A DNA stretch of 64,000 nucleotides from Scytonema hofmannii PCC 7110 (GTDB lineage: Bacteria > Cyanobacteriota > Cyanobacteriia > Cyanobacteriales > Nostocaceae): positions 2,412,200 to 2,476,199 of the forward strand of contig NZ_KQ976354.1 of the NCBI RefSeq assembly GCF_000346485.2, read 5' to 3'. Made by a program: the position numbers and the translations under genes. Numbering within the stretch: position 1 is the stretch's first letter; every line of letters begins with the position of its first letter. The notes below the pieces were generated by a model. The model saw only the letters and a program-made list of their open reading frames with translations. It was not told the DNA's origin and made no database searches. Below are positions 17,540-28,107 of the stretch, in pieces.

Positions 17540-17721
17540 GGTTATTGGTTAGTGGTTAGTGGTATTGACAGATTTGGTATTTTACTAAAAACCTTTAACC
17601 ACTACTAACAACTAACAACTAACAACTAACAACTAACCACTAACAACTATCAACCAACAACTAACCACTAACAACTATCAACTAACAACTAACCACTAAC
17701 AACTATCAACCAACAACTAAC
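17540..17721. repeat. ACAACTA heptamer array
   Basis: Short GGTTAGT repeats (17540-17568) are followed by about 125 bases of ACAACTA/ACCACTA/ATCAACC heptamers (17597-17721). The array ends directly before the ribosome-binding site of the aminotransferase gene. It is a second STRR family, also at 33669-33765. Confidence 0.9.
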
Positions 17722-17733
17722 AGAGGTATAATT

Positions 17734-18522
17734 ATTTACTGGTACAACGGTCAATTAATCAAGTCTCAAACTATAGAGTTAGCAATTGACGATCCGGGAT
17801 TACTCTATGGAGCAACGGTTTTTACGACATTGCGAGTTTATGACCATTCCCTTGACAGTAGGTTAACTCACTGGCAGGCACATTGCGATCGCTTAAAATC
17901 TAGCCTGAAATCTTTTGGTTGGAAGTTGCCAAGTGAAGAGAGATTGCGTCAAGGTGCTTTATCGATCGCGCCTGACTTTCCCGTTCTAAGAATCACTGTC
18001 TTTCCTGATGGAAGAGAATGGATAATTGGTAGAACTCTACCAGAAGGATTAATAGAAAAACAAAATCATGGTATAATTGGGTTTCTCTCTCAACCAGAAT
18101 TTTCTCGTTGTCTTCCCGATCGCAAAAACGGGAATTATTTAGGCGCATGGTTAGCAAAATCCATTGCTCAACAGTCAAATGCACAAGAAGCGATATTAGT
18201 GGACGGGAAAGGAAATTGGTTAGAAACGAGTACGGGAAACCTCTGGGGTTGGTTAGATGGAAGTTGGTGGACGCCACCTGCAACTGGAGAAATTTTACCG
18301 GGAATTATGAGAGGAGAACTGGTCAAATGGCTTCGCCAAGAGGGTCTAGTTGTGAGAGAGGAACCTTGGACACCGAACCTAGTCAGGGAATTTGAGGCCC
18401 TTGCTTATAGTAATAGTGTAGTGGAAACCGTCCCTATACATACCGTTAGCTCGCTTGTAGGAAAGCTAGAATATAATCCGCACCATCCATGTTTTCAACA
18501 ACTGCGGATGTTTTTTTCATAG
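17734..18522 (+). CDS. Class-IV PLP aminotransferase or aminodeoxychorismate lyase, non-ATG start
   Basis: This is a fold-type IV PLP enzyme (PabC/BCAT/DAAT group). Homology starts at YWYNGQLI, before any ATG, GTG or TTG, and runs through DDPGLLYGATVFTTLRVY, the likely PLP Lys (DRKNGNYLGAWLAK) and ETSTGNLWGW. The upstream in-frame codons are ATA, ATT and ATT. AGAGG (17722-17726) sits seven bases before the ATT at 17734, which I take as the start (262 residues). A TTG at 17830 would remove the first 32 residues, including the conserved first strand. PabC is the most likely identity because of its length. The heptamer array ends next to the ribosome-binding site and may have altered the start codon. 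Confidence 0.7.
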   Translation: MYWYNGQLIKSQTIELAIDDPGLLYGATVFTTLRVYDHSLDSRLTHWQAHCDRLKSSLKSFGWKLPSEERLRQGALSIAPDFPVLRITVFPDGREWIIGRTLPEGLIEKQNHGIIGFLSQPEFSRCLPDRKNGNYLGAWLAKSIAQQSNAQEAILVDGKGNWLETSTGNLWGWLDGSWWTPPATGEILPGIMRGELVKWLRQEGLVVREEPWTPNLVREFEALAYSNSVVETVPIHTVSSLVGKLEYNPHHPCFQQLRMFFS

Positions 18523-18638
18523 CACTATAGGAGCAAAATTTGGTATAACTTAAGATAAGTTAATATATTTCTTAAAATGCCATCTCTTTAGAGAGACGCA
18601 CTCGCGAACGCACAAGACAATTAGGAGGATTAGCCTCG

Positions 18639-20483
18639 GTGAATAATAAACGATGGAGAAATGCGGGGCTGTACGCACTGCTATTTATTGTTGTCATAGC
18701 CCTTGGGACAGCATTTTTTGACAAACAACCACAAAGCAGAGAAACATGGCGTTACAGCCAGTTTATTCAAGAAGTTCAAAATGGCAATGTAGAAAAAGTT
18801 AGTTTGAGCGCAGATCGGTCTACAGCTCTTGTCATGCCCAAAAATGACACAAACAAGAAACTGGTGACCTTGGTTAACGATCCTGACCTCATCAACACTC
18901 TGACTCAATACCAGGTAGATATCACTGTTTTGCCTCAAACCGACGAAGGATTTTGGTTTAAGGCACTAAGTAGCTTATTTTTCCCCGTATTGCTTTTGGT
19001 TGGCTTATTTTTCTTGTTGCGTCGTGCTCAGAATGGACCTGGTAGCCAAGCCATGAACTTTGGTAAGTCCAGAGCCAGAGTGCAAATGGAACCACAAACC
19101 CAAGTGACATTTAACGATGTCGCTGGTATTGACCAAGCAAAGCTAGAACTAAACGAAGTTGTAGACTTTTTGAAAAATGCCGATCGCTTCACTGCTGTTG
19201 GAGCCAAAATTCCCAAAGGCGTATTGCTAGTTGGTCCTCCTGGAACTGGTAAAACCTTGCTAGCACGTGCTGTAGCAGGCGAGGCTGGTGTCCCCTTCTT
19301 CTCCATCTCTGGTTCTGAGTTCGTCGAAATGTTCGTGGGCGTAGGTGCGTCCCGAGTTCGTGACTTATTTGAGCAAGCAAAAGCCAATGCTCCTTGTATC
19401 GTCTTCATTGATGAAATTGACGCCGTAGGTCGTCAGCGAGGTGCAGGTTTAGGTGGTGGTAACGATGAGCGGGAACAAACCCTGAACCAGTTACTGACCG
19501 AAATGGACGGATTTGAAGGCAACACTGGCATTATTATCATTGCTGCTACTAACCGTCCCGACGTATTGGATGCTGCATTACTGCGTCCCGGTCGTTTTGA
19601 CCGTCAAGTTGTCGTGGATCGCCCAGACTACGCCGGACGAGTTGAAATTCTCAAAGTTCACGCCCGTGGCAAAACCTTGTCAAAAGATGTGGACTTGGAC
19701 AGAATTGCCCGTCGTACCCCAGGATTTACTGGTGCAGATCTTTCCAACCTGCTAAATGAAGCTGCAATTCTAGCAGCACGTCGAAATTTAAGTGAAATTT
19801 CGATGGATGAAATTAACGATGCAATCGATCGCGTATTAGCCGGTCCAGAGAAGAAAGACCGTGTCATGAGCGAAAAGCGCAAAACATTGGTTGCATATCA
19901 CGAAGCAGGTCACGCTCTAGTTGGTGCTTTGATGCCAGATTATGACCCAGTGCAGAAGATTAGTATCATTCCTCGCGGACGTGCAGGTGGTTTAACTTGG
20001 TTCACCCCTAGTGAAGACCGGATGGACACTGGTTTGTACAGCCGTGCTTATCTGGAAAATCAGATGGCAGTTGCCTTAGGTGGTCGCATCTCTGAAGAAT
20101 TAATCTTTGGTGAAGAAGAAGTGACCACTGGTGCTTCTAATGACTTGCAACAAGTTGCACGTGTCGCTCGTCAAATGGTAACACGCTTTGGGATGAGCGA
20201 TCGTCTTGGACCAGTTGCCCTCGGACGCCAACAAGGCAATATGTTCCTTGGTCGGGACATCATGTCAGAACGGGACTTCTCTGAAGAAACCGCAGCTGCA
20301 ATTGATGAAGAAGTGCGCCAGCTAGTAGAAGCCGCTTACCGACGCTCTAAGGAAGTGTTGGAAAATAACCGCCACATCCTTGATAAACTTGCAGAAATGC
20401 TAGTTGAGAAAGAAACTGTAGATGCCGAAGAGTTACAAGAATTGCTTGCTAGCAACGATGTTAGAACTGCAACTTTTGCATAG
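18639..20483 (+). CDS. ftsH: ATP-dependent zinc metalloprotease FtsH
   Basis: This 614-residue AAA+ protease of thylakoid or plasma membranes degrades damaged or surplus membrane proteins, including photosystem II subunits. Two N-terminal membrane helices (about residues 9-25 and 107-127) flank a lumenal or periplasmic domain. Walker A GPPGTGKT, Walker [11 protein letters not shown], the second region of homology ending RPGRFDR, and the zinc motif HEAGH (421-425) are all intact. It starts at GTG with AGGAGG about ten bases upstream. A classical terminator follows at 20546. It belongs to the cyanobacterial FtsH group; which paralogue cannot be fixed here. Confidence 0.97.
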   Translation: MNNKRWRNAGLYALLFIVVIALGTAFFDKQPQSRETWRYSQFIQEVQNGNVEKVSLSADRSTALVMPKNDTNKKLVTLVNDPDLINTLTQYQVDITVLPQTDEGFWFKALSSLFFPVLLLVGLFFLLRRAQNGPGSQAMNFGKSRARVQMEPQTQVTFNDVAGIDQAKLELNEVVDFLKNADRFTAVGAKIPKGVLLVGPPGTGKTLLARAVAGEAGVPFFSISGSEFVEMFVGVGASRVRDLFEQAKANAPCIVFIDEIDAVGRQRGAGLGGGNDEREQTLNQLLTEMDGFEGNTGIIIIAATNRPDVLDAALLRPGRFDRQVVVDRPDYAGRVEILKVHARGKTLSKDVDLDRIARRTPGFTGADLSNLLNEAAILAARRNLSEISMDEINDAIDRVLAGPEKKDRVMSEKRKTLVAYHEAGHALVGALMPDYDPVQKISIIPRGRAGGLTWFTPSEDRMDTGLYSRAYLENQMAVALGGRISEELIFGEEEVTTGASNDLQQVARVARQMVTRFGMSDRLGPVALGRQQGNMFLGRDIMSERDFSEETAAAIDEEVRQLVEAAYRRSKEVLENNRHILDKLAEMLVEKETVDAEELQELLASNDVRTATFA

Positions 20484-20545
20484 TAAGTCTAGATTTAGGA
20501 TTTAAGATTTACACAAATCTTAGTTTTTAATTCTTAATTCATGAG

Positions 20546-20579
20546 AATCAGGGTAATTTCAGAATTATCCTGATTTTTT
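20546..20579 (+). terminator. Intrinsic terminator of ftsH
   Basis: AATCAGGGTAATT (20546-20558) pairs with AATTATCCTGATT (20563-20575), with one G-T pair, followed by a T-run. Confidence 0.85.
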
Positions 20580-20616
20580 GTTTTTACTAATAGTCAAGAA
20601 TAAAAATCCATAACAA

Positions 20617-20644
20617 TGTGTGGGTTCGCGCATGAACCCACACA
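20617..20644. repeat. Perfect 11-bp palindrome sharing 15 bases with the Tn7-like element end
   Basis: TGTGTGGGTTC (20617-20627) pairs with GAACCCACACA (20634-20644) around GCGCAT. TGTGGGTTCGCGCAT within it (20619-20633) is identical to the inverted right terminus of the element ending at 25896. It sits exactly at the stop codon of the next gene and could also terminate transcription of that gene. Confidence 0.6.
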
Positions 20645-21379
20645 TTATCCACTTGTGAGGCAGCAGGATAAATTTGTAGACGATTGTGTAGATTCAACGG
20701 TTGAGGCAACTAGTTCAGCAATGAATTTGTCCAGCACTTTTACCGCAGTTTTGTACTGGGGGGAAGTTGTGGCAACTTTGTTTTTACCTTGAGTTAGGGA
20801 TTTGAGGATGCGATCGCGTATTGCCTGTAAATCCGGTAGTGGCGTTGCAGTTCTTTCCTGCACTTCCAAATTATTCAACCTCATAAGCAACTCCTGATTC
20901 TCTACCTTGAGTGCTGCTATTTGTGCCAAAAGCTGCTCGTTCTCCTGCATCGCCTCCTCCTTTGGCTGTTGTTGTGCTGGTTTCTGCAACTGTTCTAACT
21001 GTTCTATACGGCTGTCTAGAGCAGATTCTAGATTGCGGAGATTGCCCTGTAACTCTTCTAGTTTCTCCTCTAAAATCTGAACCAAACGCAATTCTAGATT
21101 TCTATCCCGTTCATCTAGAAATTTATCTAGATTGTCTGGTAACTGTTGTTGTGCTTGGATTCTGGCTTCAATCCGAGGATCTATAATAGAATCTAGATTG
21201 TCTAGATGAGTGCTTCTTTTGGTGTCAGCAGCAATTCTGTTTCCAGACCGATACCAGCGAATGAAATCAACCAGCACGGCCGAGGCACTCGACCCCTCTG
21301 CTTTTGCCTGTGCCATAAAATCCTTCCACTCTTCTTGATTAATGCGAAAAGTGGCTAAGAATTTGTTGTCCATAGCCAT
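20645..21379 (-). CDS. Putative ribbon-helix-helix plus coiled-coil DNA-binding protein
   Basis: In this 244-residue protein, residues 6-50 fit a ribbon-helix-helix: strand KFLATFRIN, helix EEWKDFMAQAKAEG, then SSASAVLVDFIRWYRSG. The middle (about 75-175) is a long charged and Gln-rich coiled coil (for example EEKLEELQGNLRNLESALD). Proteins of this build resemble plasmid or island regulators and partition factors such as KfrA; this is by layout, not proven homology. It is divergent from a second RHH gene. Its own gene and promoter contain nine TCTAGA sites, so autoregulation is possible. The role is unknown. Confidence 0.65.
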   Translation of the reverse strand: MAMDNKFLATFRINQEEWKDFMAQAKAEGSSASAVLVDFIRWYRSGNRIAADTKRSTHLDNLDSIIDPRIEARIQAQQQLPDNLDKFLDERDRNLELRLVQILEEKLEELQGNLRNLESALDSRIEQLEQLQKPAQQQPKEEAMQENEQLLAQIAALKVENQELLMRLNNLEVQERTATPLPDLQAIRDRILKSLTQGKNKVATTSPQYKTAVKVLDKFIAELVASTVESTQSSTNLSCCLTSG

Positions 21380-21623
21380 ATTCTAGAATACCATCTGTAC
21401 AAATCTAGATAAGATTATTGTACAGATTAATGTACAGCATGAGTATAGATTTTTGGTCATCAACTAAAAACCCTGTGTGGAAAGTCAGGTCATTCCATAC
21501 AGTCAATGCGAGTTTCTCACAAGACTACAGTACGCTCAACAGCTTTTCTTCTGCATTGCAAATTTTCTGTTCTTGAGTACACAATAATAATTGTCATTCA
21601 CTGAATGAAGTGCTATACACCAC
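21380..21623. promoter_or_regulatory. Divergent promoter region with TGTACA and TCTAGA sites
   Basis: The 244-base gap between two divergent RHH-type genes holds three TGTACA hexamers (21396, 21419, 21431) and two TCTAGA hexamers (21382, 21404). They lie within 55 bases of the minus-strand start. Both hexamers are palindromes, as expected for operators of dimeric RHH proteins. The binding protein is inferred. Confidence 0.5.
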
Positions 21624-21845
21624 ATGGCTTCCTCACCTCAATTTAGTGTCCGAATCCCACCAGAACTGGATGAACGGCTTAATGCTTATGCAAAGCAAGC
21701 TGGTACAACAAAAACCAAGGTCATAATTGATGCTTTGGCACATTACCTGGGTTGTGCTGACGATGTGCCGTTGATACGCAGAGTTCTTGAGCTTGAGGAA
21801 CGAGTAGCTGCTTTGGAAACTCAAGGAAGGCAAGTGACTAGCTAG
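21624..21845 (+). CDS. CopG-type ribbon-helix-helix regulator
   Basis: The 73-residue protein has a full RHH fold: strand QFSVRIPPEL, helix DERLNAYAKQAG, then TTKTKVIIDALAHYLG. It ends with a short leucine-rich coil. It is most similar in build to CopG or antitoxin-type repressors. It is the first gene of the putative operon with the EAD1 and CHAT proteins and likely represses it. The TAG stop touches a GTG of the following frame. There is no strong ribosome-binding site. Confidence 0.8.
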   Translation: MASSPQFSVRIPPELDERLNAYAKQAGTTKTKVIIDALAHYLGCADDVPLIRRVLELEERVAALETQGRQVTS

Positions 21846-21901
21846 TGTGGTTACTTGCTGAAATATATGTAAAAAATATCATTGATTTTGAAAAAAAGAT
21901 A

Positions 21902-22870
21902 ATGCTGACTTCCCAGCAACGCAAAAAATTACAAGATGCCTTGATTGGAGCTTTTCCTGAAAGGTCATTGCTGGAACAATTGTTAGATTACGAGCTAGAT
22001 AAAAAACTAAACCTAATTACTCAAGATAGTAACTTACAAACCGTTGTTTACCAATTGATACAAAGAGCACAATCTGAGGGATGGCTTATTGACCTCGTTC
22101 GGGCTGCACGTCAAAAAAACCCTGGGAATTCACAGTTGCGAGCTATTGCTCAAGAACTATTTTCCTTGCCTAATATTCCTAGGAGACATCACATATCAAA
22201 CTATGATAGTCTAAGTAATGCCAATTTTGACGGTGGTTGCACTGACATAGAGGGAATTCAAAGTAGCAGCGAGCATAAGTATCCTAGATTAGTATTCGTA
22301 AAGATACGGCTCCTAAATTTGAATTTTCAAAAAGAAGTTCAGCAATTTAATCTGATTTTAGATATTTCTTTTGGAGAAGAAGAAGAAAAGTTTCAATATA
22401 AAGAACAATTAGGTTTTGTAGAAAGGGAAGGATATATTAGGTTTGGAATCAAGTTTGGAGAATTATGTTTTCAATTGACCAATGGATGTATGCCTACAGA
22501 TTTACGTAAATTTCCTAAAATTGAACAAGTTTTTGGATTGTTATCGCCTACAGGAACCGAGGAATATCCTATATGGCAGTTTAAAGTTGACGATAAGAAA
22601 AGCTCCACTTTATTTGGTTGTCTCACCAATCAAGAACTGGGAATTATCTCACTACAAAATATTCCTTGTGTAGTAGAAGCTACTTTTCAAATTAATGTAA
22701 ATAGCAATAATTTAGGAGTAACTGCACAAGAGGGTGTGTGGAATGCTAAAACTAGCAAAAAGGTAAAAGAAACTAAACTTCGTGCTTTTTTTAAAAAAGT
22801 TGTAGAACCTAAACTAAAAGATTATGTGAGCAAGGTGGTATTGGAATATGACTCAACCTCTAACTCCTGA
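21902..22870 (+). CDS. EAD1-domain protein with shared C-terminal domain
   Basis: The product has 322 residues. Residues 1-85 match effector-associated domain 1 (EAD1): LTSQQRKKLQDALIGAFP, LLEQLLDYELDKKL, VVYQLIQRAQSEGWLIDLVRAAR and NPGNSQLR. EAD domains are known adaptors that recruit matching effectors in bacterial conflict systems. Residues about 130-322 form a second domain that is clearly related to the C-terminus of the next gene's CHAT protein. FGIKFGELCFQLTNG matches FGLKRGQLKLYLKNG, and VVEATFQI matches SIKATFEA. I do not recognise that domain. The ATG at 21902 fits the EAD1 boundary. The end overlaps the CHAT gene by 23 bases, so the two are translationally coupled. Confidence 0.75.
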   Translation: MLTSQQRKKLQDALIGAFPERSLLEQLLDYELDKKLNLITQDSNLQTVVYQLIQRAQSEGWLIDLVRAARQKNPGNSQLRAIAQELFSLPNIPRRHHISNYDSLSNANFDGGCTDIEGIQSSSEHKYPRLVFVKIRLLNLNFQKEVQQFNLILDISFGEEEEKFQYKEQLGFVEREGYIRFGIKFGELCFQLTNGCMPTDLRKFPKIEQVFGLLSPTGTEEYPIWQFKVDDKKSSTLFGCLTNQELGIISLQNIPCVVEATFQINVNSNNLGVTAQEGVWNAKTSKKVKETKLRAFFKKVVEPKLKDYVSKVVLEYDSTSNS

Positions 22871-24782
22871 AGAACTTACCCAACTTTTCCAAACAATTGA
22901 AGGTGAATCGACAGGAAAGCTATCGGAGTTAGCAAAGGTGGCTGGACTGAATTTAGCTCAGGATTATATTGGTGCGGACTTAAGTAGTGAGGATTTAAGT
23001 GAAGATAATCTGAGTAACGCTAATTTCAGAGATGCCAATTTGAGTCATGCTAATTTAAGTGAAAGCGACTTGAATAGTGCTGTCTTAAGTAATGCTAACT
23101 TACATGATGCTGATTTAAGTAATGCTAATTTAAGTAATGCCAATTTGAGTTATGCTGACTTAAGCAGTGCTAACTTAAGTGGTGCAAATCTTTTTCATGC
23201 CAATTTAGATAACACTAACCTAAGCAATGCGAACCTAAGCAATGTTAACCTCAAAGGTGCTAGTCTTTTACGGGCAAAAAATCTAATCACTGCTAACTTG
23301 GTCGATGCTGTTTTAAATACAACCACTTTTGGACTCTCTCAAAAAGAGATGCTCGATTTAAAGCAACGAGGAGCAATTATTGAAGACGTTACAGTTGAAG
23401 ACGTTACAGTCAGTCCAGTTAAAGTTTTAGAAAAATCTGAAAGCTCTACTTACAACTTAAACAATGCTAATCTCAATCAACCCCGGAGAATTTTGCTTTT
23501 GTCAGCAAATCCTACAGATAGCAGTCAGCTTCGTCTGAGTGAGGAGATGCGCGAAATTAAAGAGGGATTGAAACGCTCAACAATGCGCGACCAGTATTCA
23601 ATAGTTACGGCGGAAGCAGTACGATACATAGACATACATAGAGTGCTGTTGCAGTACGAACCGTATATCATTCACTTTTCGGGACATGGGACGCAAGAGA
23701 AAGGCTTAGTCTTTGAAGATGAGTTAGGTCAAACTAGGTTAGTCAGTGCGGAAGCATTAGCAGACTTGTTTCAACTGTTTGCCGATCAAGTAGAATGTGT
23801 TGTTCTTAATACCTGCTACTCGGAGACACAGGCTCATGCGATCGCAAAACATATTAAGTACGTGATTGGTATGAGCGCAGAAATCAGGGATACGGATGCT
23901 ATTAAATTTTCTATTGGCTTTTACGATGCATTATGGTCTGGTAAAACTGTTGACTTTGCTTACAAACTTGGTTGTTCGCTCATGAAAATAGCAGATTTTC
24001 CAGCCAACGTGGCTCCTACATTAATCACTAACTCTAGGATTTCATCTTCTCCAATTCCTTTAAGAAATCAAAATCAACAAACATCCTACTTAGGTAAGAC
24101 TATTCTTTTACAAAGACCCAACTCTAACAAGACTGAGAATTCCTCATTAGTCTGTCAAAATATAGGTGATTTAAATTCTGAGGAGAATGATAGTAATATA
24201 GAGTTTTTACTTATGAAAATTCACGTAGAACCCGTAGACTCGCAAAAAGTTAATTTATATATCATTGCAAATTTTAGCGAGCAACGGATCGAGGTGAATG
24301 GTGTTACAATTTGGTTTGGGTTGAAGCGGGGACAACTAAAACTGTATTTAAAAAACGGCATTATCCCTATTGAATCCATAGATACATCTCAGTTCGTAAA
24401 TTGTCAGGTTGATTTGGCACGAGGAACAGAGAATGATATATGTTGGATTTTTCAAGCTAATACAACACAAACTGATACACTAAAATGTTTAATTAATCGA
24501 ATTAAGTTGGGAACTGTAGTTAAAAGTATGCAGCAAACAACATCGCAGCAACCTGTCGATGCAGAAGATAGTACAATATGCTCTATAAAAGCAACCTTTG
24601 AAGCTACATCCATCACAGATTTTTGCATTACTGAAATTGAGAATGAGAATGAGCAAAAGAACTCGCTTTTGGGGTTATTTAGAAATAAAAAGAAAAAAGC
24701 ATTTGCTGAAAGGTTAATTCTTCTTAATTATTTAAAACCACGACTGAAACCTTGCATAGTTCAAGCAGAGTTTAATGTTTAA
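22848..24782 (+). CDS. Pentapeptide-repeat CHAT (caspase-like) protease
   Basis: The 644-residue protein has three parts. Residues about 38-150 are pentapeptide repeats (NLSNA, DLSNA and similar), expected to form a right-handed beta helix. Residues about 214-395 are a CHAT peptidase with catalytic His280 in HFSGHG and Cys323 in NTCYSE, both intact. Residues about 455-644 repeat the unknown domain of the preceding EAD1 protein. CHAT proteases act in bacterial immunity and cell death by cleaving protein partners. Here the shared domain may bring the EAD1 partner and protease together, or bind the same trigger. The 23-base overlap with the previous gene supports a paired function. The target is unknown. 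Confidence 0.83.
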   Translation: MTQPLTPEELTQLFQTIEGESTGKLSELAKVAGLNLAQDYIGADLSSEDLSEDNLSNANFRDANLSHANLSESDLNSAVLSNANLHDADLSNANLSNANLSYADLSSANLSGANLFHANLDNTNLSNANLSNVNLKGASLLRAKNLITANLVDAVLNTTTFGLSQKEMLDLKQRGAIIEDVTVEDVTVSPVKVLEKSESSTYNLNNANLNQPRRILLLSANPTDSSQLRLSEEMREIKEGLKRSTMRDQYSIVTAEAVRYIDIHRVLLQYEPYIIHFSGHGTQEKGLVFEDELGQTRLVSAEALADLFQLFADQVECVVLNTCYSETQAHAIAKHIKYVIGMSAEIRDTDAIKFSIGFYDALWSGKTVDFAYKLGCSLMKIADFPANVAPTLITNSRISSSPIPLRNQNQQTSYLGKTILLQRPNSNKTENSSLVCQNIGDLNSEENDSNIEFLLMKIHVEPVDSQKVNLYIIANFSEQRIEVNGVTIWFGLKRGQLKLYLKNGIIPIESIDTSQFVNCQVDLARGTENDICWIFQANTTQTDTLKCLINRIKLGTVVKSMQQTTSQQPVDAEDSTICSIKATFEATSITDFCITEIENENEQKNSLLGLFRNKKKKAFAERLILLNYLKPRLKPCIVQAEFNV

Positions 24783-25182
24783 GCAACCTACGGCTAGAAA
24801 AGGAATTCTATGAACTTGCTCCTAATGGGACTTAAACAAAAATTAAGCCCAAATGTAGCCTAAACTAGCTTTGTAAGCGGCAAATACGTCACGATTATGA
24901 TTCAACCACTCAAAGAAACGGTAAGACATAGCTGTTCTAAACGCTGATAACCCACATTCCGCACTTCAACTTGAAGCATAAGGAGACTACAGTCAAGATA
25001 AAAGCGAAAAATCAGGATAATTAAGAAAAGAATACTGATTTAATCTTATTAAGGGATAGAAGTCATCAAAAATAAAAAAATGACTCATAAAAGTGCTTAT
25101 TTAAGCATTATAAATGCTTGGAACAGTTACTGTTCCTTCGTATTTTGATATTCTTATTAACTAAGGGCGCATGTCGTTTCAA
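24783..25182. other. Intergenic region with decayed coding traces
   Basis: No intact gene is seen. On the minus strand, 24843-24929 reads MSYRFFEWLNHNRDVFAAYK and eight more residues to a stop, and the frame stays open a little upstream. It has no ribosome-binding site and is not recognised, so it may be the tail of a lost gene. The rest is AT-rich. Confidence 0.35.
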
Positions 25183-25452
25183 TTAAGAAAGCAGATAATA
25201 CTTTTGACAAGATGATGGCAGATAATTCAAGATAAAATATCGTTCTGAGGTTAAATTAACAATTTGATTAACTCCATTCAATATTAAAAGATGAATACCT
25301 TGGAAACATTGAAATACCCATCTTAAGGTAGGAGAAATAGTTAACTTTCCTAGCTGATTTTTGATTCCAACTTTAGCTCTTTTTAAGCTATTTCTCAGTT
25401 CCCTTTGACCAAGGTTATAAACTAATAGACTTGGACTTTGGACAAAATCAAG
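25183..25452 (-). pseudogene. C-terminal fragment of an IS1634-type transposase
   Basis: About 88 codons read LLVYNLGQRELRNSLKRAK, then NQLGKLTISPTLRWVFQCFQ, then LPSSCQKYYLLS and a stop. This resembles the end of IS1634/IS4-related transposases (DUF4277 type) as I remember them. The frame closes upstream at about 25465, so the catalytic part is lost. It sits just outside the Tn7-like repeat element. The family assignment is from memory of the motif, not from a search. Confidence 0.6.
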
Positions 25453-25507
25453 ATGTTCGCGGATGTTTTACGCGAACAAATATCTCATGAGTTTTATTTA
25501 TATTTTT

Positions 25508-25896
25508 CTGTGGGTTCGCAGATAAAGTGAAATTTTGGGAACGGAATTATAGGGGTTCCAGTCTACGGAATTCGCGCATAAAGTGAAATTTGTGGTTTAA
25601 TGAGACCCTAGTCGCGCATAAAATGCAACGAAATCGCGCATAAACTGAATTGTTCTCATGAAACCTCTACAGACGGGCATTCATCAATCGAACAGTTGCG
25701 ATCGCTATCCTCAAAGAAGCTCACAAACCCCTATTATATCGTTTCATCAACGTCGGAAAATTTCATCTTATGTGCGAATTGACAAGGGAGCCTAAAACCC
25801 TTACTCCACGGTCAATTTCACTTTATGCGCGAATCTCGTCGCCTGAAACCCTTATAAATTCGTTCTCAGAATTTCATCTTATGCGCGAACCCACAG
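25508..25896. mobile_element. 389-bp element with Tn7-type end architecture (non-autonomous)
   Basis: The ends are CTGTGGGTTCGC and its inverse GCGAACCCACAG. Seven copies of a 20-bp motif (consensus TTCGCGCATAAAGTGAAATT) occur. Four are direct in the left half (25515, 25571, 25611, 25632) and three are inverted in the right half (25759, 25814, 25870). The terminal and second repeats are 56 bases apart at both ends. This is the arrangement of TnsB-type transposase binding sites in Tn7-like and CAST elements. Only about 105 bases lie between the arrays, so it is a miniature derivative. No target duplication was found. The family is inferred from architecture. Confidence 0.65.
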
Positions 25897-27791
<1,895 letters not shown>

Positions 27792-27812
27792 TACTAAGTA
27801 AGTAATGTTCTA

Positions 27813-27832
27813 GGGTGGGTAGCAGCCCACCC
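27813..27832 (+). terminator. Hairpin after nifH
   Basis: GGGTGGG (27813-27819) pairs with CCCACCC (27826-27832) 21 bases past the stop, supporting a monocistronic nifH. The T-tail is short. Confidence 0.6.
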
Positions 27833-28107
27833 TTAGACATTCACCCTAAATCCTTAGTTTTAGATTTGTTAAATGATTAATTTATTTGTAGAGATTTGTC
27901 TATACTTAGACATGAATTGTTTATATAACTTTATATAACGTTTTTTTCATTGCCTCTCTGTAAAGTTATCTGCTATGTGATAATGAGAAGCGAGAGTTAA
28001 TTCGGTTAACAGCGTTTGTTTTTATTAACAGGCTTTTTGTTTTTGGTATTGACAAACTTTTCTCCGAAACTTAAATCTCCACACATTTATGATTTCGGAG
28101 ACAATGT
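27833..28107. other. Leader region of the RNA-binding protein gene
   Basis: About 275 bases of AT-rich sequence hold no coding frame. A long 5' leader is usual for cold-induced RRM protein genes of cyanobacteria, so an RNA-level control element may lie here; none is identified. Confidence 0.35.

Noticed and set aside
17597-17721. Tandem repeat resembling CRISPR or a coding repeat
   Set aside because: Heptamer STRR with no spacers and stops in frame.
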